A stretch of DNA of 64,000 bases. Source: Streptomyces sp. NBC_01231 (GTDB taxonomy: Bacteria > Actinomycetota > Actinomycetes > Streptomycetales > Streptomycetaceae). The translations under genes were made by a program, and so were the position numbers. How positions within the stretch are numbered: the stretch's first letter is position 1; every line of letters begins with the position of its first letter. Under the pieces are notes generated by a model. It was given only the letters and a program-made list of their open reading frames with translations. It had not been told where the DNA came from and searched no databases. Below, piece by piece: positions 41,668-50,005 of the stretch. The DNA is taken from NCBI GenBank assembly GCA_035999765.1, contig CP108521.1, positions 3,472,001-3,536,000 on the forward strand, read 5' to 3'.

Positions 41668-42216
41668 ATGTCTCCCATCCCCGCACCTCGGGCGACAGCG
41701 GTCGCCGTGGGTGTCGACACCGTGGATCGTGCGACGTGGATCCTTCCGGCGGTCGCCGAAGCCGCCCGATCGGCCCGCCGACAGGTCGCGTCACAGCTGG
41801 CCGACTGGGGCTTGCCCCAGGTGGTCGATGACGCGACGCTGGTCGTCTCCGAGCTCGTCACGAACGCGGTCCGCCATGGGACGGGCCCCGTCTGGCACGC
41901 ACTGCGGCGCGTGCCGGGCGACGGCACCGCCGATGCGGTGCGCCTCGAGGTCGGCGACCACGGACAGGGCTGGGGCGGCACTCCCGCACCGCGCGCACAC
42001 GAAGACGGCCTGAGCTGCGGCGGCCGCGGTCTGCCACTGGTCGAAGCGCTGTCCTCGCAGTGGGGCGCCTGGCGCCTGCCGCACGGCTTCGTGGTGTGGG
42101 TCGAGATGTCCGGCCGACCCCTGGCCGGCTCGCCCGGCACCGCCGACCTGCCCGAAATAAAACTTCACGCAGAAAAAGAACCCATTCCCCTTGAGGGATC
42201 GTTGAACAATCCCTAG
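41668..42216 (+). CDS. ATP-binding protein of the RsbW/anti-sigma HATPase type
   Basis: A 182-residue single-domain GHKL ATPase: the N box VVSELVTNAVRHG, the D-box LEVGDHGQGW and the G box GGRGLPLVEALSSQWG are present, without a histidine-kinase dimerisation domain. Such proteins in Streptomyces act as serine kinases on anti-anti-sigma factors. The ATG at 41668 has GAGG six bases upstream. Unusually, its last codons (SLNNP, stop at 42216) overlap the third GntR box, and it sits between two GntR-regulated genes. Its sigma-factor partner is not in the window. Confidence 0.85.
   Translation: MSPIPAPRATAVAVGVDTVDRATWILPAVAEAARSARRQVASQLADWGLPQVVDDATLVVSELVTNAVRHGTGPVWHALRRVPGDGTADAVRLEVGDHGQGWGGTPAPRAHEDGLSCGGRGLPLVEALSSQWGAWRLPHGFVVWVEMSGRPLAGSPGTADLPEIKLHAEKEPIPLEGSLNNP
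42196..42212. promoter_or_regulatory. GntR-type operator, copy 3
   Basis: GGATCGTTGAACAATCC, the same palindrome as copies 1 and 2 in inverse orientation. It lies inside the last codons of the ATP-binding protein gene and 128 bases upstream of the MFS gene. Confidence 0.75.
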
Positions 42217-42339
42217 GTTGTTCCCACGTCGAGACCGGCCGACGGGCATGGCCGGTTTCCCGTAGAGGCTGGAGACACGGGATGGACCGACCCATCACCA
42301 GCCGCCTCCACTCCCCTTCCCTCCTCCCGTGAGGTCTCC

Positions 42340-43614
42340 ATGACAACCACGCCCACCAGTCCCCCTGCCGTCGCCGAGGACGCGACCGGCCGATTCGCCT
42401 GGTACCGGTCGTTCTCCCCGCAGGGGCGCCGCGCCTTCAAGGGAGCGTTCGGCGGGTACGCCCTCGACGCCTACGACTTCCAGGTGCTCCCGCTCAGCAT
42501 GGTGGCCTTGGCTGCCTACTTCAGCCTCACCACGGCGCAGACGGGCCTGCTGACCACGGTCACGCTGCTGGTGTCGGCACTCGGCGGCATTCTGGCGGGC
42601 CTGCTGATCGACCGGATCGGCCGAGTGAAGACGCTCATGATCACGGTGGCCACCTACGCCTTCTTCACCGTGCTGTGCGGCTTCGCCGTCAACTACCCCA
42701 TGCTGCTGGTGTCCCGGGCTTTCCAGGGCCTGGGTTTCGGCGGTGAATGGGCGGCCGGGGCCGTCCTGGTGGCCGAGTACGCCAAGTCCCGCTACCGCGG
42801 CAAGGTGCTGGCGTTCATCCAGAGTTCCTGGGCGGTCGGCTGGGGCCTCGCCGTGATCGTGTCGACGATCGTGATGGACAACCTCGACCCCTCCATCAGC
42901 TGGCGGGTGATGTTCTGGACGGGCGCCCTGCCCGCGGTGCTGCTGGTGTACGTGCGACGCAACATCAAGGACGCCCCCGAGGTGACCGAGCGGCTGGCGA
43001 GCAAGGAGCCGCGCGTCCCGCTGTCGTCGATCTTCAAGGGCAGCCTCGCCCGCAAGACGCTCTTCGCGACGATCCTCGCCACCGGTGTGCAGGGCGGCTA
43101 CTACACCATCGCCACCTGGCTGCCCACCTACCTCAAGGTCGAGCGCGGCCTCACCGTGGTCGGCACCGGCGGCTACCTCTTCATGCTCATCACCGGCGCC
43201 TTCCTGGGATACCTCGCCGCCGGCTACATCACCGACGCGCTCGGCCGCAAGAAGACCTTCGCCCTCTTCGCGGTTCTCAGCGCGGGCCTGCTGCTGACCT
43301 ACATCAACATCCCGCAGGGCGCCAACACCACCCTGCTGTTCCTCGGCTTCCCCCTGGGCTTCTGCGCCTCCGCCATCTTCTCCGGGTTCGGTGCCTTCCT
43401 GGCCGAGCTGTACCCGGGCCCGGTCCGTGGCACCGGCCAGAGCTTCACGTACAACGTCGGCCGCGCCGTCGGCGCCTTCTTCCCCACCGCGGTCGGCTTC
43501 ACCGCGGGCAGCGCGGGCGTCGGCGGCGCCCTGATCTACGGCGTCATCGGCTACGCCATCGCCCTGGTCGCCCTCCTGGGACTGCCGGAGACCCGCGGCA
43601 CCGAACTCACCTGA
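42340..43614 (+). CDS. MFS transporter, AAHS/SP-like solute:proton symporter
   Basis: A 424-residue, twelve-helix symporter. FGGYALDAYDFQVLPLSMVAL is typical of the acid:proton symporter group, motif A is GLLIDRIGRVKTLMI, and helix 5 has RAFQGLGFGGEWAAGAVLVAEYAKSRYRGK. The end LLGLPETRGTEL is the sugar-porter-like PETRG motif. Given its place between pxp-type genes under the same operator, it probably imports the organic acid that the cluster degrades, such as 5-oxoproline or a related lactam or dicarboxylate (inference). A strong hairpin terminator follows. Confidence 0.9.
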   Translation: MTTTPTSPPAVAEDATGRFAWYRSFSPQGRRAFKGAFGGYALDAYDFQVLPLSMVALAAYFSLTTAQTGLLTTVTLLVSALGGILAGLLIDRIGRVKTLMITVATYAFFTVLCGFAVNYPMLLVSRAFQGLGFGGEWAAGAVLVAEYAKSRYRGKVLAFIQSSWAVGWGLAVIVSTIVMDNLDPSISWRVMFWTGALPAVLLVYVRRNIKDAPEVTERLASKEPRVPLSSIFKGSLARKTLFATILATGVQGGYYTIATWLPTYLKVERGLTVVGTGGYLFMLITGAFLGYLAAGYITDALGRKKTFALFAVLSAGLLLTYINIPQGANTTLLFLGFPLGFCASAIFSGFGAFLAELYPGPVRGTGQSFTYNVGRAVGAFFPTAVGFTAGSAGVGGALIYGVIGYAIALVALLGLPETRGTELT

Positions 43615-43645
43615 GGCACCCCGCCACAGGTGCGCATCGTCTTGC

Positions 43646-43695
43646 GCGGCGCCCCGGGGTCACAGGTCCGGTGACCCGTGACCCCGGGGCGCCGC
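43646..43695. terminator. 18-bp perfect hairpin between convergent MFS and gntR genes
   Basis: Bases 43646-43663 and 43678-43695 are exact complements with a 14-base loop. It works in both directions for the MFS gene and gntR, which converge here. Confidence 0.85.
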
Positions 43696-43820
43696 CGCGC
43701 ACAGGAGAGGTTCATCCCTTGCCCCCGAGAGCCGGCAGACCCGCCGAACGAGGCGCGAAGGCTCGCACGGCGGCCTCGGCGAGCGGCGCGGCGCGGCCGA
43801 TGCCGCCGCCGTTTCCAGCG

Positions 43821-44540
43821 CTATCCGGCCTGGCCCCGGTCCCCTTCGGCCGTGCCCAGTCCGGAGTGGGTCCGGACGAGTTCCTGCTCGGCGTCGTTGA
43901 GGTAGTCGGCGAGCAGGAGCTCCGCCTTCACGGTGGCGCCGGCCCTGAGGGCGGCGAGGATGTCCCGGTTGCGGGCCAGGTAGGGCTCGTGGAACCCGCG
44001 CAGACCGCCCATCGCGTGGAAGGCGAGGCGCAGTTCCGCCAGCACGCCACGCATCAGTTCGTTCAGGCGGACGCTCTCGCCGAGGGCCACCACCGCGTCG
44101 TGGAAGTGGGTGTTGGCGGTGCCGACCCGGAGCCAGTCGCCTGCCTCGGCGGCTTGTTCCGCCTCGGCGACCGCGGCCTCCGCAGCGGCCAGATCGTAGG
44201 GAGGGTTGCCCAGGTGGCGGACCACCGCGCATTCGATGAGCCGGCGCACCTGGTAGATGTCGATGACGTCCTGGACGGTGAGCATCCGGACGAAGACCCC
44301 GCGATTGAGCTCGTGGACCAGCAGCTTCTCGTGCGTGAGCAGCCGGAACGCCTCGCGGAGGGTGTTGCGCGAGATCCCGAGCGCTTTGCCGATGGTGTCT
44401 TCGGAGAGCTTGCTGCCCGGCGCGAGGTGGCCCTCCGAGATGCGGGTGCGCAGGATGTCGGCGACCCGCTCCGCGGTACTGGAGCGCCCCAGCAGTACGC
44501 GATCCCCCACCAGCACGGCCGGATCCAGCTCGGCAGCCAT
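43821..44540 (-). CDS. GntR-family regulator, FCD subfamily
   Basis: A 239-residue repressor: winged HTH (AERVADILRTRISEGHLAPGSKLSEDTIGKALGISRNTLREAFRLLTHEKLLVHELNRGVFV) and a helical FCD effector domain (DVIDIYQVRRLIECAVVRHL, HFHDAVVALGESVRLNELM, HEPYLARNRDILAALRAG) with the Asp/His metal-ligand pattern. The ATG at 44540 has GGAGG nine bases upstream. FCD proteins usually sense small organic acids. A perfect box ATTGTTCAACAAT lies between it and the divergent hydro-lyase gene, and three more copies lie near the other cluster genes. Confidence 0.93.
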   Translation of the reverse strand: MAAELDPAVLVGDRVLLGRSSTAERVADILRTRISEGHLAPGSKLSEDTIGKALGISRNTLREAFRLLTHEKLLVHELNRGVFVRMLTVQDVIDIYQVRRLIECAVVRHLGNPPYDLAAAEAAVAEAEQAAEAGDWLRVGTANTHFHDAVVALGESVRLNELMRGVLAELRLAFHAMGGLRGFHEPYLARNRDILAALRAGATVKAELLLADYLNDAEQELVRTHSGLGTAEGDRGQAG

Positions 44541-44620
44541 ATTCTCGGTCCTCCCCGTCGTGATGCTCCGAGGGTCAGTCAACCGAAAACTCGAGGATGA
44601 GACAACACAGCTCTTGTCGG

Positions 44621-44633
44621 ATTGTTCAACAAT
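44621..44633. promoter_or_regulatory. GntR-type operator, copy 4 (perfect palindrome)
   Basis: ATTGTTCAACAAT is perfectly symmetric (6-1-6). It is in the divergent promoter between gntR and the hydro-lyase/pxp operon, so it should control both, including gntR itself. Confidence 0.8.
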
Positions 44634-44697
44634 ACTCTAGTCTGAGGTGGTGGACGCTCAACCCGTCCTCGGCTTCCCCTGTCGAAAGGATCGCCCG

Positions 44698-45492
44698 GTG
44701 GCAACCGTTGCTCATCCCGCAGCCCTGAGCCCCGCCCAGGCACGGGAGCTGTTCCGACACGGCACGAGTCGGCCCACCGCCGGGTGGTGCGGAGGCTTCA
44801 CCCAGGTCAACCTGATCACGGTGCCCGCCGACTGGGCCTACGACGTGCTGCTGTTCTGTCAGCGCAACCCCCAGCCGTGTCCGGTGCTCGACGTCACGGA
44901 CCCCGGCTCGTGGTCCACCACACTCGCCCCGGACGCCGACCTGCGGACCGACGTGCCGCGCTACCGCGTCTGGGAGCACGGCCGGCTGACCGACGAGCCG
45001 GACGATGTGGTCGGTCACTGGCGCGAGGACCTGGTCACCTTCCTGATCGGATGCAGCTTCACCTTCGAGACCGCGCTGCACGAGGCGGGCGTACCACTGC
45101 GCCACGTCGACCAGGGCCGTAACGTCGCGATGTACCGCAGCGGCCGCGCATGCCGGCCGGCGGGGCGGCTGCACGGCCCCATGGTCGTGTCGATGCGGCA
45201 GGTCCCGGCCGACCTGGTGGACACGGCGATCCGCGTCAGTGAGCGGATGCCCGCGGTTCACGGTGGGCCGGTCCACACCGGCGACCCCGCGGCCCTGGGC
45301 ATCGACGACCTCGCCCGTCCCGACTTCGGCGACCCGGTGGAGGCCGAGCCCGGCGACGTCCCGGTCTTCTGGGCGTGCGGTGTCACTCCGCAGGCCGCCC
45401 TGATGGCGTCGCGGCCTCCCTTCGCCATCACCCACGCTCCCGGATACATGCTGATCACGGATGCGCGGGACATCGACTACCGCATCGGTTGA
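44698..45492 (+). CDS. putative hydro-lyase, DUF1445/YcsI family
   Basis: A 264-residue protein close to the usual length of the family ([106 protein letters not shown]). The GTG at 44698 follows AAAGGA by seven bases. YcsI relatives are found beside 5-oxoprolinase genes in Bacillus and others and are related to D-glutamate cyclase; the chemistry here may be the interconversion of D-glutamate and 5-oxo-D-proline. It opens the operon that continues into pxpA. Confidence 0.87.
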   Translation: MATVAHPAALSPAQARELFRHGTSRPTAGWCGGFTQVNLITVPADWAYDVLLFCQRNPQPCPVLDVTDPGSWSTTLAPDADLRTDVPRYRVWEHGRLTDEPDDVVGHWREDLVTFLIGCSFTFETALHEAGVPLRHVDQGRNVAMYRSGRACRPAGRLHGPMVVSMRQVPADLVDTAIRVSERMPAVHGGPVHTGDPAALGIDDLARPDFGDPVEAEPGDVPVFWACGVTPQAALMASRPPFAITHAPGYMLITDARDIDYRIG

Positions 45493-45551
45493 AGCGGACC
45501 CAGGTGGTGAGTACGGAACATGTGCGGTCGCGAGGAGAACAGGCAGCAGGG

Positions 45552-46316
45552 ATGACAGACGTCGTGATCGATCTCAACGCGGATCTCGCGGAGGGCTACG
45601 GACGGTGGGTCCTCACCGACGACGAGGCCATGTTGGAGCTGGTGACCAGCGCGAATGTCGCCTGCGGCTTCCACGCGGGCGACCCCGCCACCATGCGCCG
45701 GGTCTGTGACACGGCCGTCGAGCGGGGGGTGCGGATCGGGGCCCAGGTCTCCTACCGGGATCTGGCCGGATTCGGGCGCCGGGCCATGGACGTTCCCGCC
45801 GACGAACTGGCCGCCGAGGTCGCGTACCAGATCGGCGCCCTCCAGGTGTTCGCCCGCGCCGCCGGGGCGGACGTCACCTATGTGAAGCCGCACGGAGCGC
45901 TCTACAACAGGGTGGTCTCCGACCCCGAACAGGCAGCCGCCGTCGCGTCGGGCACCAGGCTCGCCGACTCCCGGCTGGCCGTGCTGTGCCTGCCCGACTC
46001 GGCCATGCACCGAGCGGCCGCCGACGTGGGGTTGCCCGTGGTCGGCGAAGCCTTCGCGGACCGCGCCTACACCGCGGCGGGCACCCTGGTCCCGCGCGGC
46101 ACACCCGGCGCCGTGATCAGTGACCCCGCTCAGGTCGTCCGACAGGCCCTCACGCTGGCCCGCGACGGCCGCACCACCGCACTCACCGGTGAGCCGGTAC
46201 ACATCAGGGCGAGGTCGCTGTGCCTGCACGGCGACACCCCCGGGGCGGTCGACCTCGCCCTCCGGGTCCGCACGGCACTGCGGGACGCGGGAGTCAGGCT
46301 GGAGGCGTTCGTATGA
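45552..46316 (+). CDS. pxpA: 5-oxoprolinase (ATP-hydrolysing) subunit A, LamB/YcsF family
   Basis: A 254-residue LamB/YcsF protein: VIDLNADLAEGYGRW with conserved Asn/Asp, NVACGFHAGDPATMRR, IGAQVSYRDLAGFGRR, TYVKPHGALYNRV and EAFADRAYTAAGTLVPR. PxpA with PxpB and PxpC hydrolyses 5-oxoproline (pyroglutamate) to glutamate using ATP. It starts 59 bases after the hydro-lyase gene; the stop overlaps pxpB (ATGA), so all three subunits are coupled. Confidence 0.94.
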   Translation: MTDVVIDLNADLAEGYGRWVLTDDEAMLELVTSANVACGFHAGDPATMRRVCDTAVERGVRIGAQVSYRDLAGFGRRAMDVPADELAAEVAYQIGALQVFARAAGADVTYVKPHGALYNRVVSDPEQAAAVASGTRLADSRLAVLCLPDSAMHRAAADVGLPVVGEAFADRAYTAAGTLVPRGTPGAVISDPAQVVRQALTLARDGRTTALTGEPVHIRARSLCLHGDTPGAVDLALRVRTALRDAGVRLEAFV

Positions 46317-46942
46317 GACTGCTGCCGGTCGGACAGGACTCGCTGCTCGTCGATCTGGACGGTCCGGACGAGGCGCAGGCGTGGCATGCCGAACTGCTGC
46401 GCCGCATCGGCACGGGCGCCCTGGCGCCGGTGCGTGAGATCGTGCCGGGGGAGAAGACCGTGCTGCTGTACGGCGTGCGCGATCTCCCCGGCTTCCAGGC
46501 CGAGTTGGCCCGCTGGTCCGCGCCCCCGCCGGCGGCGGACAGCGGCGACCTGGTGGAGATACCCGTCCGGTACGACGGGGCCGACCTGGGCGTGGTGGCC
46601 GAGCTGTGGGGCATGAGCGAGGACGAGGTGGTACGGGTGCACAGCGGCGCCGAACACCGGGTGGCGTTCTCCGGTTTCGCCCCGGGATTCGCGTACATGA
46701 CGGGACTGGGCGAGCCGTACGTCGTGCCGCGCCGGGCGGAGCCGCGCACCTCCGTGCCGGCCGGGTCGGTGGCCCTGGCCGGTCACTACACAGGCATCTA
46801 CCCCCGCAGCTCGCCGGGCGGGTGGCAGTTGATCGGCAGGACATCGGTGACGCTGTGGGACCTGGAACGGCAGCCTGCGGCCTTGCTCGTACCGGGCACC
46901 CGGGTGCGTTTCGTACCTCTTTCCGAGGAGGTGACCGCATGA
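46313..46942 (+). CDS. pxpB: 5-oxoprolinase subunit B (KipI-like)
   Basis: A 209-residue AHS1/KipI protein: MRLLPVGQDSLLVDLD, VREIVPGEKTVLLYG, then VEIPVRYDGADLGVVAELWGMSEDEVVRVHSGAEHRVAFSGFAPGFAYMTGL and the C-terminal PAGSVALAGHYTGIYPRSSPGGWQLIGRT. Forms the heterocomplex with PxpC. Both its start and its stop overlap the neighbouring genes by four bases. In Bacillus the homologue was first described as a kinase inhibitor; here the gene order favours the metabolic role. Confidence 0.94.
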   Translation: MRLLPVGQDSLLVDLDGPDEAQAWHAELLRRIGTGALAPVREIVPGEKTVLLYGVRDLPGFQAELARWSAPPPAADSGDLVEIPVRYDGADLGVVAELWGMSEDEVVRVHSGAEHRVAFSGFAPGFAYMTGLGEPYVVPRRAEPRTSVPAGSVALAGHYTGIYPRSSPGGWQLIGRTSVTLWDLERQPAALLVPGTRVRFVPLSEEVTA

Positions 46943-47859
46943 GCGACGGCAAGGTGGAAGTGGTGCGGGCCGGTGCGCTGACCACCGTCCAGGACCAGGG
47001 ACGGTTCGGGCACGCGGCGCTCGGCGTACCCCGCTCCGGCGCCCTGGACCAGCCGGCCCACCGGCTGGCGAACCGGCTGGTGGGCAACGCCGCCGACGCC
47101 GCCACCCTGGAGACCACCCTGACCGGCGTGGCCGTACGCGCCACCCGGCCGGTGACCGTGGCCGTCACCGGGGCACCCGCCCCGGTACGCGTCGACGGCC
47201 GGCCGGCGGCCTGGGGCAGCCCCGTCCACCTGCCGGCCGGTGCGGTGCTCGACGTGGGCACCGCCACCTTCGGGCTGCGCTGCTACCTCGCCCTGAGCGG
47301 AGGCATCGCCGTATCTCCGGTCCTCGGCAGCCGCTCCACCGACCTGCTGTCCGGGCTGGGCCCCGCGCCCCTCAAGGACGGCGACGTCCTGCCCCTGGGC
47401 GAACCGGCGGGCGCCGCCCCACCCCACCACCACCTGACCCTGTGGGACGGGCCCCCGCGCGAACTGGTGCTCCCGGTGCTGCTCGGCCCGCGCGACGACT
47501 GGTTCACCGCCACCGCCCTTCGCACCCTCGCGGCGGGCCGCTTCTCCGTGTCCCCCAACAGCAACCGCATCGCCCTGCGGATGAACGGACCCGCCCTGGA
47601 ACGAGCGGTGGACGGCGAACTCCCCAGCGAGGGCATGGTCCTCGGCGCGGTCCAGGTGCCGCCCGACGGCAGGCCCGTGCTCTTCCTCGCCGACTCCCCC
47701 ACCACCGGCGGATACCCCGTCATCGGCGTCGTCCCCGAGACCGGTCTGTCCGCCGCCGCCCAGGCCCCGCCGGGCCTTCCCGTCCGCTTCGCACCGCTTC
47801 GTCACGCTGCGGACCGGCGCCCCGCGGTACAGGCACGGGCTGACGGGCTGACGGGCTGA
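46939..47859 (+). CDS. pxpC: 5-oxoprolinase subunit C (KipA-like, biotin-dependent carboxylase-related domain)
   Basis: A 306-residue AHS2/KipA protein: VEVVRAGALTTVQDQGRFGHAALGVPRSGALDQPAHRLANRLVGN, LRCYLALSGGIAVSPVLGSRSTDLL, SNRIALRMNGPAL, PPDGRPVLFLADSPTTGGYPVIGVV. It completes the PxpABC complex. The final residues (ARADGLTG) and the stop codon are encoded by an 8-base tandem repeat that continues past the gene, so repeat-length changes would alter only the extreme C-terminus. Confidence 0.94.
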   Translation: MSDGKVEVVRAGALTTVQDQGRFGHAALGVPRSGALDQPAHRLANRLVGNAADAATLETTLTGVAVRATRPVTVAVTGAPAPVRVDGRPAAWGSPVHLPAGAVLDVGTATFGLRCYLALSGGIAVSPVLGSRSTDLLSGLGPAPLKDGDVLPLGEPAGAAPPHHHLTLWDGPPRELVLPVLLGPRDDWFTATALRTLAAGRFSVSPNSNRIALRMNGPALERAVDGELPSEGMVLGAVQVPPDGRPVLFLADSPTTGGYPVIGVVPETGLSAAAQAPPGLPVRFAPLRHAADRRPAVQARADGLTG

Positions 47860-47892
47860 CGGGCTGACGGGCTGACGGGCTGACGGGCTGAC
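47837..47892 (+). repeat. seven tandem copies of GGGCTGAC
   Basis: Seven uninterrupted 8-base units at 47837-47892. The pxpC stop lies in the third unit. Because eight is not a multiple of three, gain or loss of units changes the frame but a TGA recurs quickly in every frame. Confidence 0.9.
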
Positions 47893-47925
47893 CAGGGTGA
47901 ACCCCGGCGACATGGAACGGCGAGG

Positions 47926-48396
47926 CTAGGCCCCCCGGAACCGTCGGACATAACGCGCCTGCCAGGGCGTCTCGACCGCGTGCCGGTCGTAGTGCTCGCG
48001 GACATAGGCGACGGCCTGCTCCGGCGGTACGCCGTCCAGGACCGCGAGACACGCCAGCGCCGTCCCCGTACGCCCCCGGCCGCCGCCACAGGCGAGTTCG
48101 ACGCGCTCGTCGGCGGCCCGCTCCCACGCCTCGGTGAGCATCGCGCGGGCAGCCTCCCGGTCCTTCGGCAGCCGGAAGTCGGGCCAGCGGATCCAGCTCG
48201 ACTCCCAGGCGACCTCGGGCGGCCGCCCGCCGAGGAGGTAGACGCCGTACGACGGTGCCGGCGCGTCCGGATCGAGCGGGCGCCGCAGGCCCCGGCCCCG
48301 CACCAGCCGCCCGGACGGCAACCGCAGTACCCCGGCGGCCCGTTCACCCCACGGTTCCCGGTTCCCCCGGCTGTCACCGACCTCTTGTCTCGTCAC
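47926..48396 (-). CDS. protein-tyrosine phosphatase-like protein
   Basis: A 156-residue protein with the Cys-based phosphatase P-loop CGGGRGRTGT (C-x5-R) followed by the helix ALACLAVLDGV and the family end YVREHYDRHAVETPWQARYVRRF. An upstream Asp in WIRWPDFRLP is in the place of the general acid. The GTG at 48396 fits the common start of Streptomyces homologues; a longer frame would run into the sigma-factor promoter. Divergent from the sigma-factor operon. Confidence 0.83.
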   Translation of the reverse strand: MTRQEVGDSRGNREPWGERAAGVLRLPSGRLVRGRGLRRPLDPDAPAPSYGVYLLGGRPPEVAWESSWIRWPDFRLPKDREAARAMLTEAWERAADERVELACGGGRGRTGTALACLAVLDGVPPEQAVAYVREHYDRHAVETPWQARYVRRFRGA

Positions 48397-48477
48397 GGGA
48401 CCATTCGAACCCGGTGTCGGATCCCGGGCAACCGAATCGGCCGAGACGGTGGTCTGAAGGGCGAGGGAGGGTGCTTG

Positions 48478-49038
48478 ATGCAGGCCGAACAAGAGGAACG
48501 GTTCCAGGAATTCGTCAGAGCGCGGTGGTCCCGTCTCGTACGGACCGCCTATCTGCTGACCGGCGACGCACACCACGCCGAGGACCTGACGCAGACCGCG
48601 CTGGCGAAGGTGTACCGCTCCTGGCGGCGCGTGTCACGCAGTGACAATCCAGAGGCTTATGTCCGACGGATTCTCGTCAACTGCAACACTGACCGCTTCC
48701 GCAAGCAGCGGGTCACGGAGGCGCTGACGGCGGCGCCGCCGGAGACGGCGGCGCGCGACGCGATCTCCTGGGCCGACGAGCGCAGCGCACTGCTCGGCGC
48801 GCTGGCCGGGCTGCCGCCCCAGCAGCGGGCGGTGATCGTCCTGCGGTACTGGGAGGACATGTCGGGGGCGGAGGTCGCCGAGGTCCTCGGCTGTTCCCCC
48901 GGCACGGTGAAGAGCCAGGCGTCCAAGGGACTGGCGAAGTTGCGTGCGTATCCGGGGCTCGCGCAGGTCATGGACGGACCTGACCGCGCCCGCACCGGCA
49001 AGGAAGAGACACCGTCCCGGCAGGGAGGTACCAGGTGA
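48478..49038 (+). CDS. SigE-family RNA polymerase sigma factor (ECF-like)
   Basis: A 186-residue group IV sigma factor: region 2 (FQEFVRARWSRLVRTAYLLTGDAHHAEDLTQTALAKVYRSWRRV, AYVRRILVN) and region 4 (GALAGLPPQQRAVIVLRYWEDMSGAEVAEVLGCSPGTVKSQASKGLAKLR). It belongs to the large actinobacterial SigE-family, not to SigE itself. The ATG at 48478 follows GGGAGGG by eight bases. It overlaps the next gene by four bases, so sigma factor and membrane partner are made together. Confidence 0.92.
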   Translation: MQAEQEERFQEFVRARWSRLVRTAYLLTGDAHHAEDLTQTALAKVYRSWRRVSRSDNPEAYVRRILVNCNTDRFRKQRVTEALTAAPPETAARDAISWADERSALLGALAGLPPQQRAVIVLRYWEDMSGAEVAEVLGCSPGTVKSQASKGLAKLRAYPGLAQVMDGPDRARTGKEETPSRQGGTR

Positions 49039-49997
49039 ACGACGACCAGTGGCGGGGACAGGACGGCGAGGCGGACGCCGACGCGGGCGTGGGCGGGGAC
49101 TTCGAGGAGCACGTGCGTGAGCTGCTCGCCGAGGGCGCCTACACGATCCGGCCGTCGCCGGCCCCGTTTCCCGAGATCCGCCGCCGGGGCGTGGTCGAGC
49201 GGCGGCGCCGGGTGGCGGTGGCCGGGGCGGTACTGGTGACGCTGGCCGCGGTTCCCGTGGGCGCGTACGCGCTGGGCGCGCCGAGCGGGGATGCCCGGAC
49301 GGCGGCTTCGAAGCCGTCGGCGAGTGCCACGCTCGCCACAACACCGACGCCGACGCCCTCACCGACCCCGACCGGGCCCGCCGGACCTGCCACACCGGGG
49401 CAGTTGCTCGACGGGATCACACCGGCGCAGGCCTCGGACGGGCTGGAGAAGTGCCTGGCCGACGACCGGAAGTACGCCTCCGGCCGCAGCGACGACCCGG
49501 ACCTCGGCACGGTCGACGGCTACCGGATCATCCTGGCGATGAACAGCACCGGCGATTCCAACGCGCCCGGCGACGGCATCTTCGTCGTCGCCGTGAAGGA
49601 GAAGCCGACGCAGACGCGGCTGATCTGCGACGTCAAGCCCGGTGAGGATTCGGGGATCAACACCAGTCTCGGCGGTGACCGGCTGCCGGACTCCCCACCC
49701 GTGCAGGCCGACATCAACGGCGGCAAGCTGTACCAGCAGTCGTTCCTCGACAAGGGCGCCTGGAAGCTGCCGTTCCGTTGGGGTGTGATCGGCACGGTCG
49801 AGCCGTCCGTGGCCAAGGTGACCGTCTCCTACGGCGGCGCCACCAGCGAGGCCGCCCTCGACCACGGCTGGTTCGTCGCCTCCGGCACCCTGAACCAGCA
49901 GGTCACCGTCGCACCCCGCATCAAGGGCTATGACGCCGACGGCACGCTGCTCTACGACTCCGACAACGACGAGTCGTACGAGAAGACCCTCCCGTAA
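49035..49997 (+). CDS. single-pass membrane protein, putative anti-sigma partner
   Basis: A 320-residue protein with an N-terminal cytoplasmic segment of about 58 residues (DFEEHVRELLAEGAYTIRPSPAPFPEIRRRGVVERRRR), one membrane helix (VAVAGAVLVTLAAVPVGAYALG), a Thr/Pro-rich linker and an extracellular domain with two cysteines (EKCLADDRKY, RLICDVKP). No ZAS zinc motif (HxxxCxxC) is seen. Its GTG start overlaps the sigma gene stop, which supports a regulatory role for the sigma factor; the short cytoplasmic tail would be the sigma-binding part (inference). Confidence 0.8.
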   Translation: MNDDQWRGQDGEADADAGVGGDFEEHVRELLAEGAYTIRPSPAPFPEIRRRGVVERRRRVAVAGAVLVTLAAVPVGAYALGAPSGDARTAASKPSASATLATTPTPTPSPTPTGPAGPATPGQLLDGITPAQASDGLEKCLADDRKYASGRSDDPDLGTVDGYRIILAMNSTGDSNAPGDGIFVVAVKEKPTQTRLICDVKPGEDSGINTSLGGDRLPDSPPVQADINGGKLYQQSFLDKGAWKLPFRWGVIGTVEPSVAKVTVSYGGATSEAALDHGWFVASGTLNQQVTVAPRIKGYDADGTLLYDSDNDESYEKTLP

Positions 49998-50005
49998 CAC
50001 CAGTA

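Noticed and set aside
39601..47859. Kip-type sporulation kinase inhibitor system
   Set aside because: PxpB/PxpC are homologues of KipI/KipA, but the presence of PxpA and YcsI with a transporter favours 5-oxoproline metabolism.
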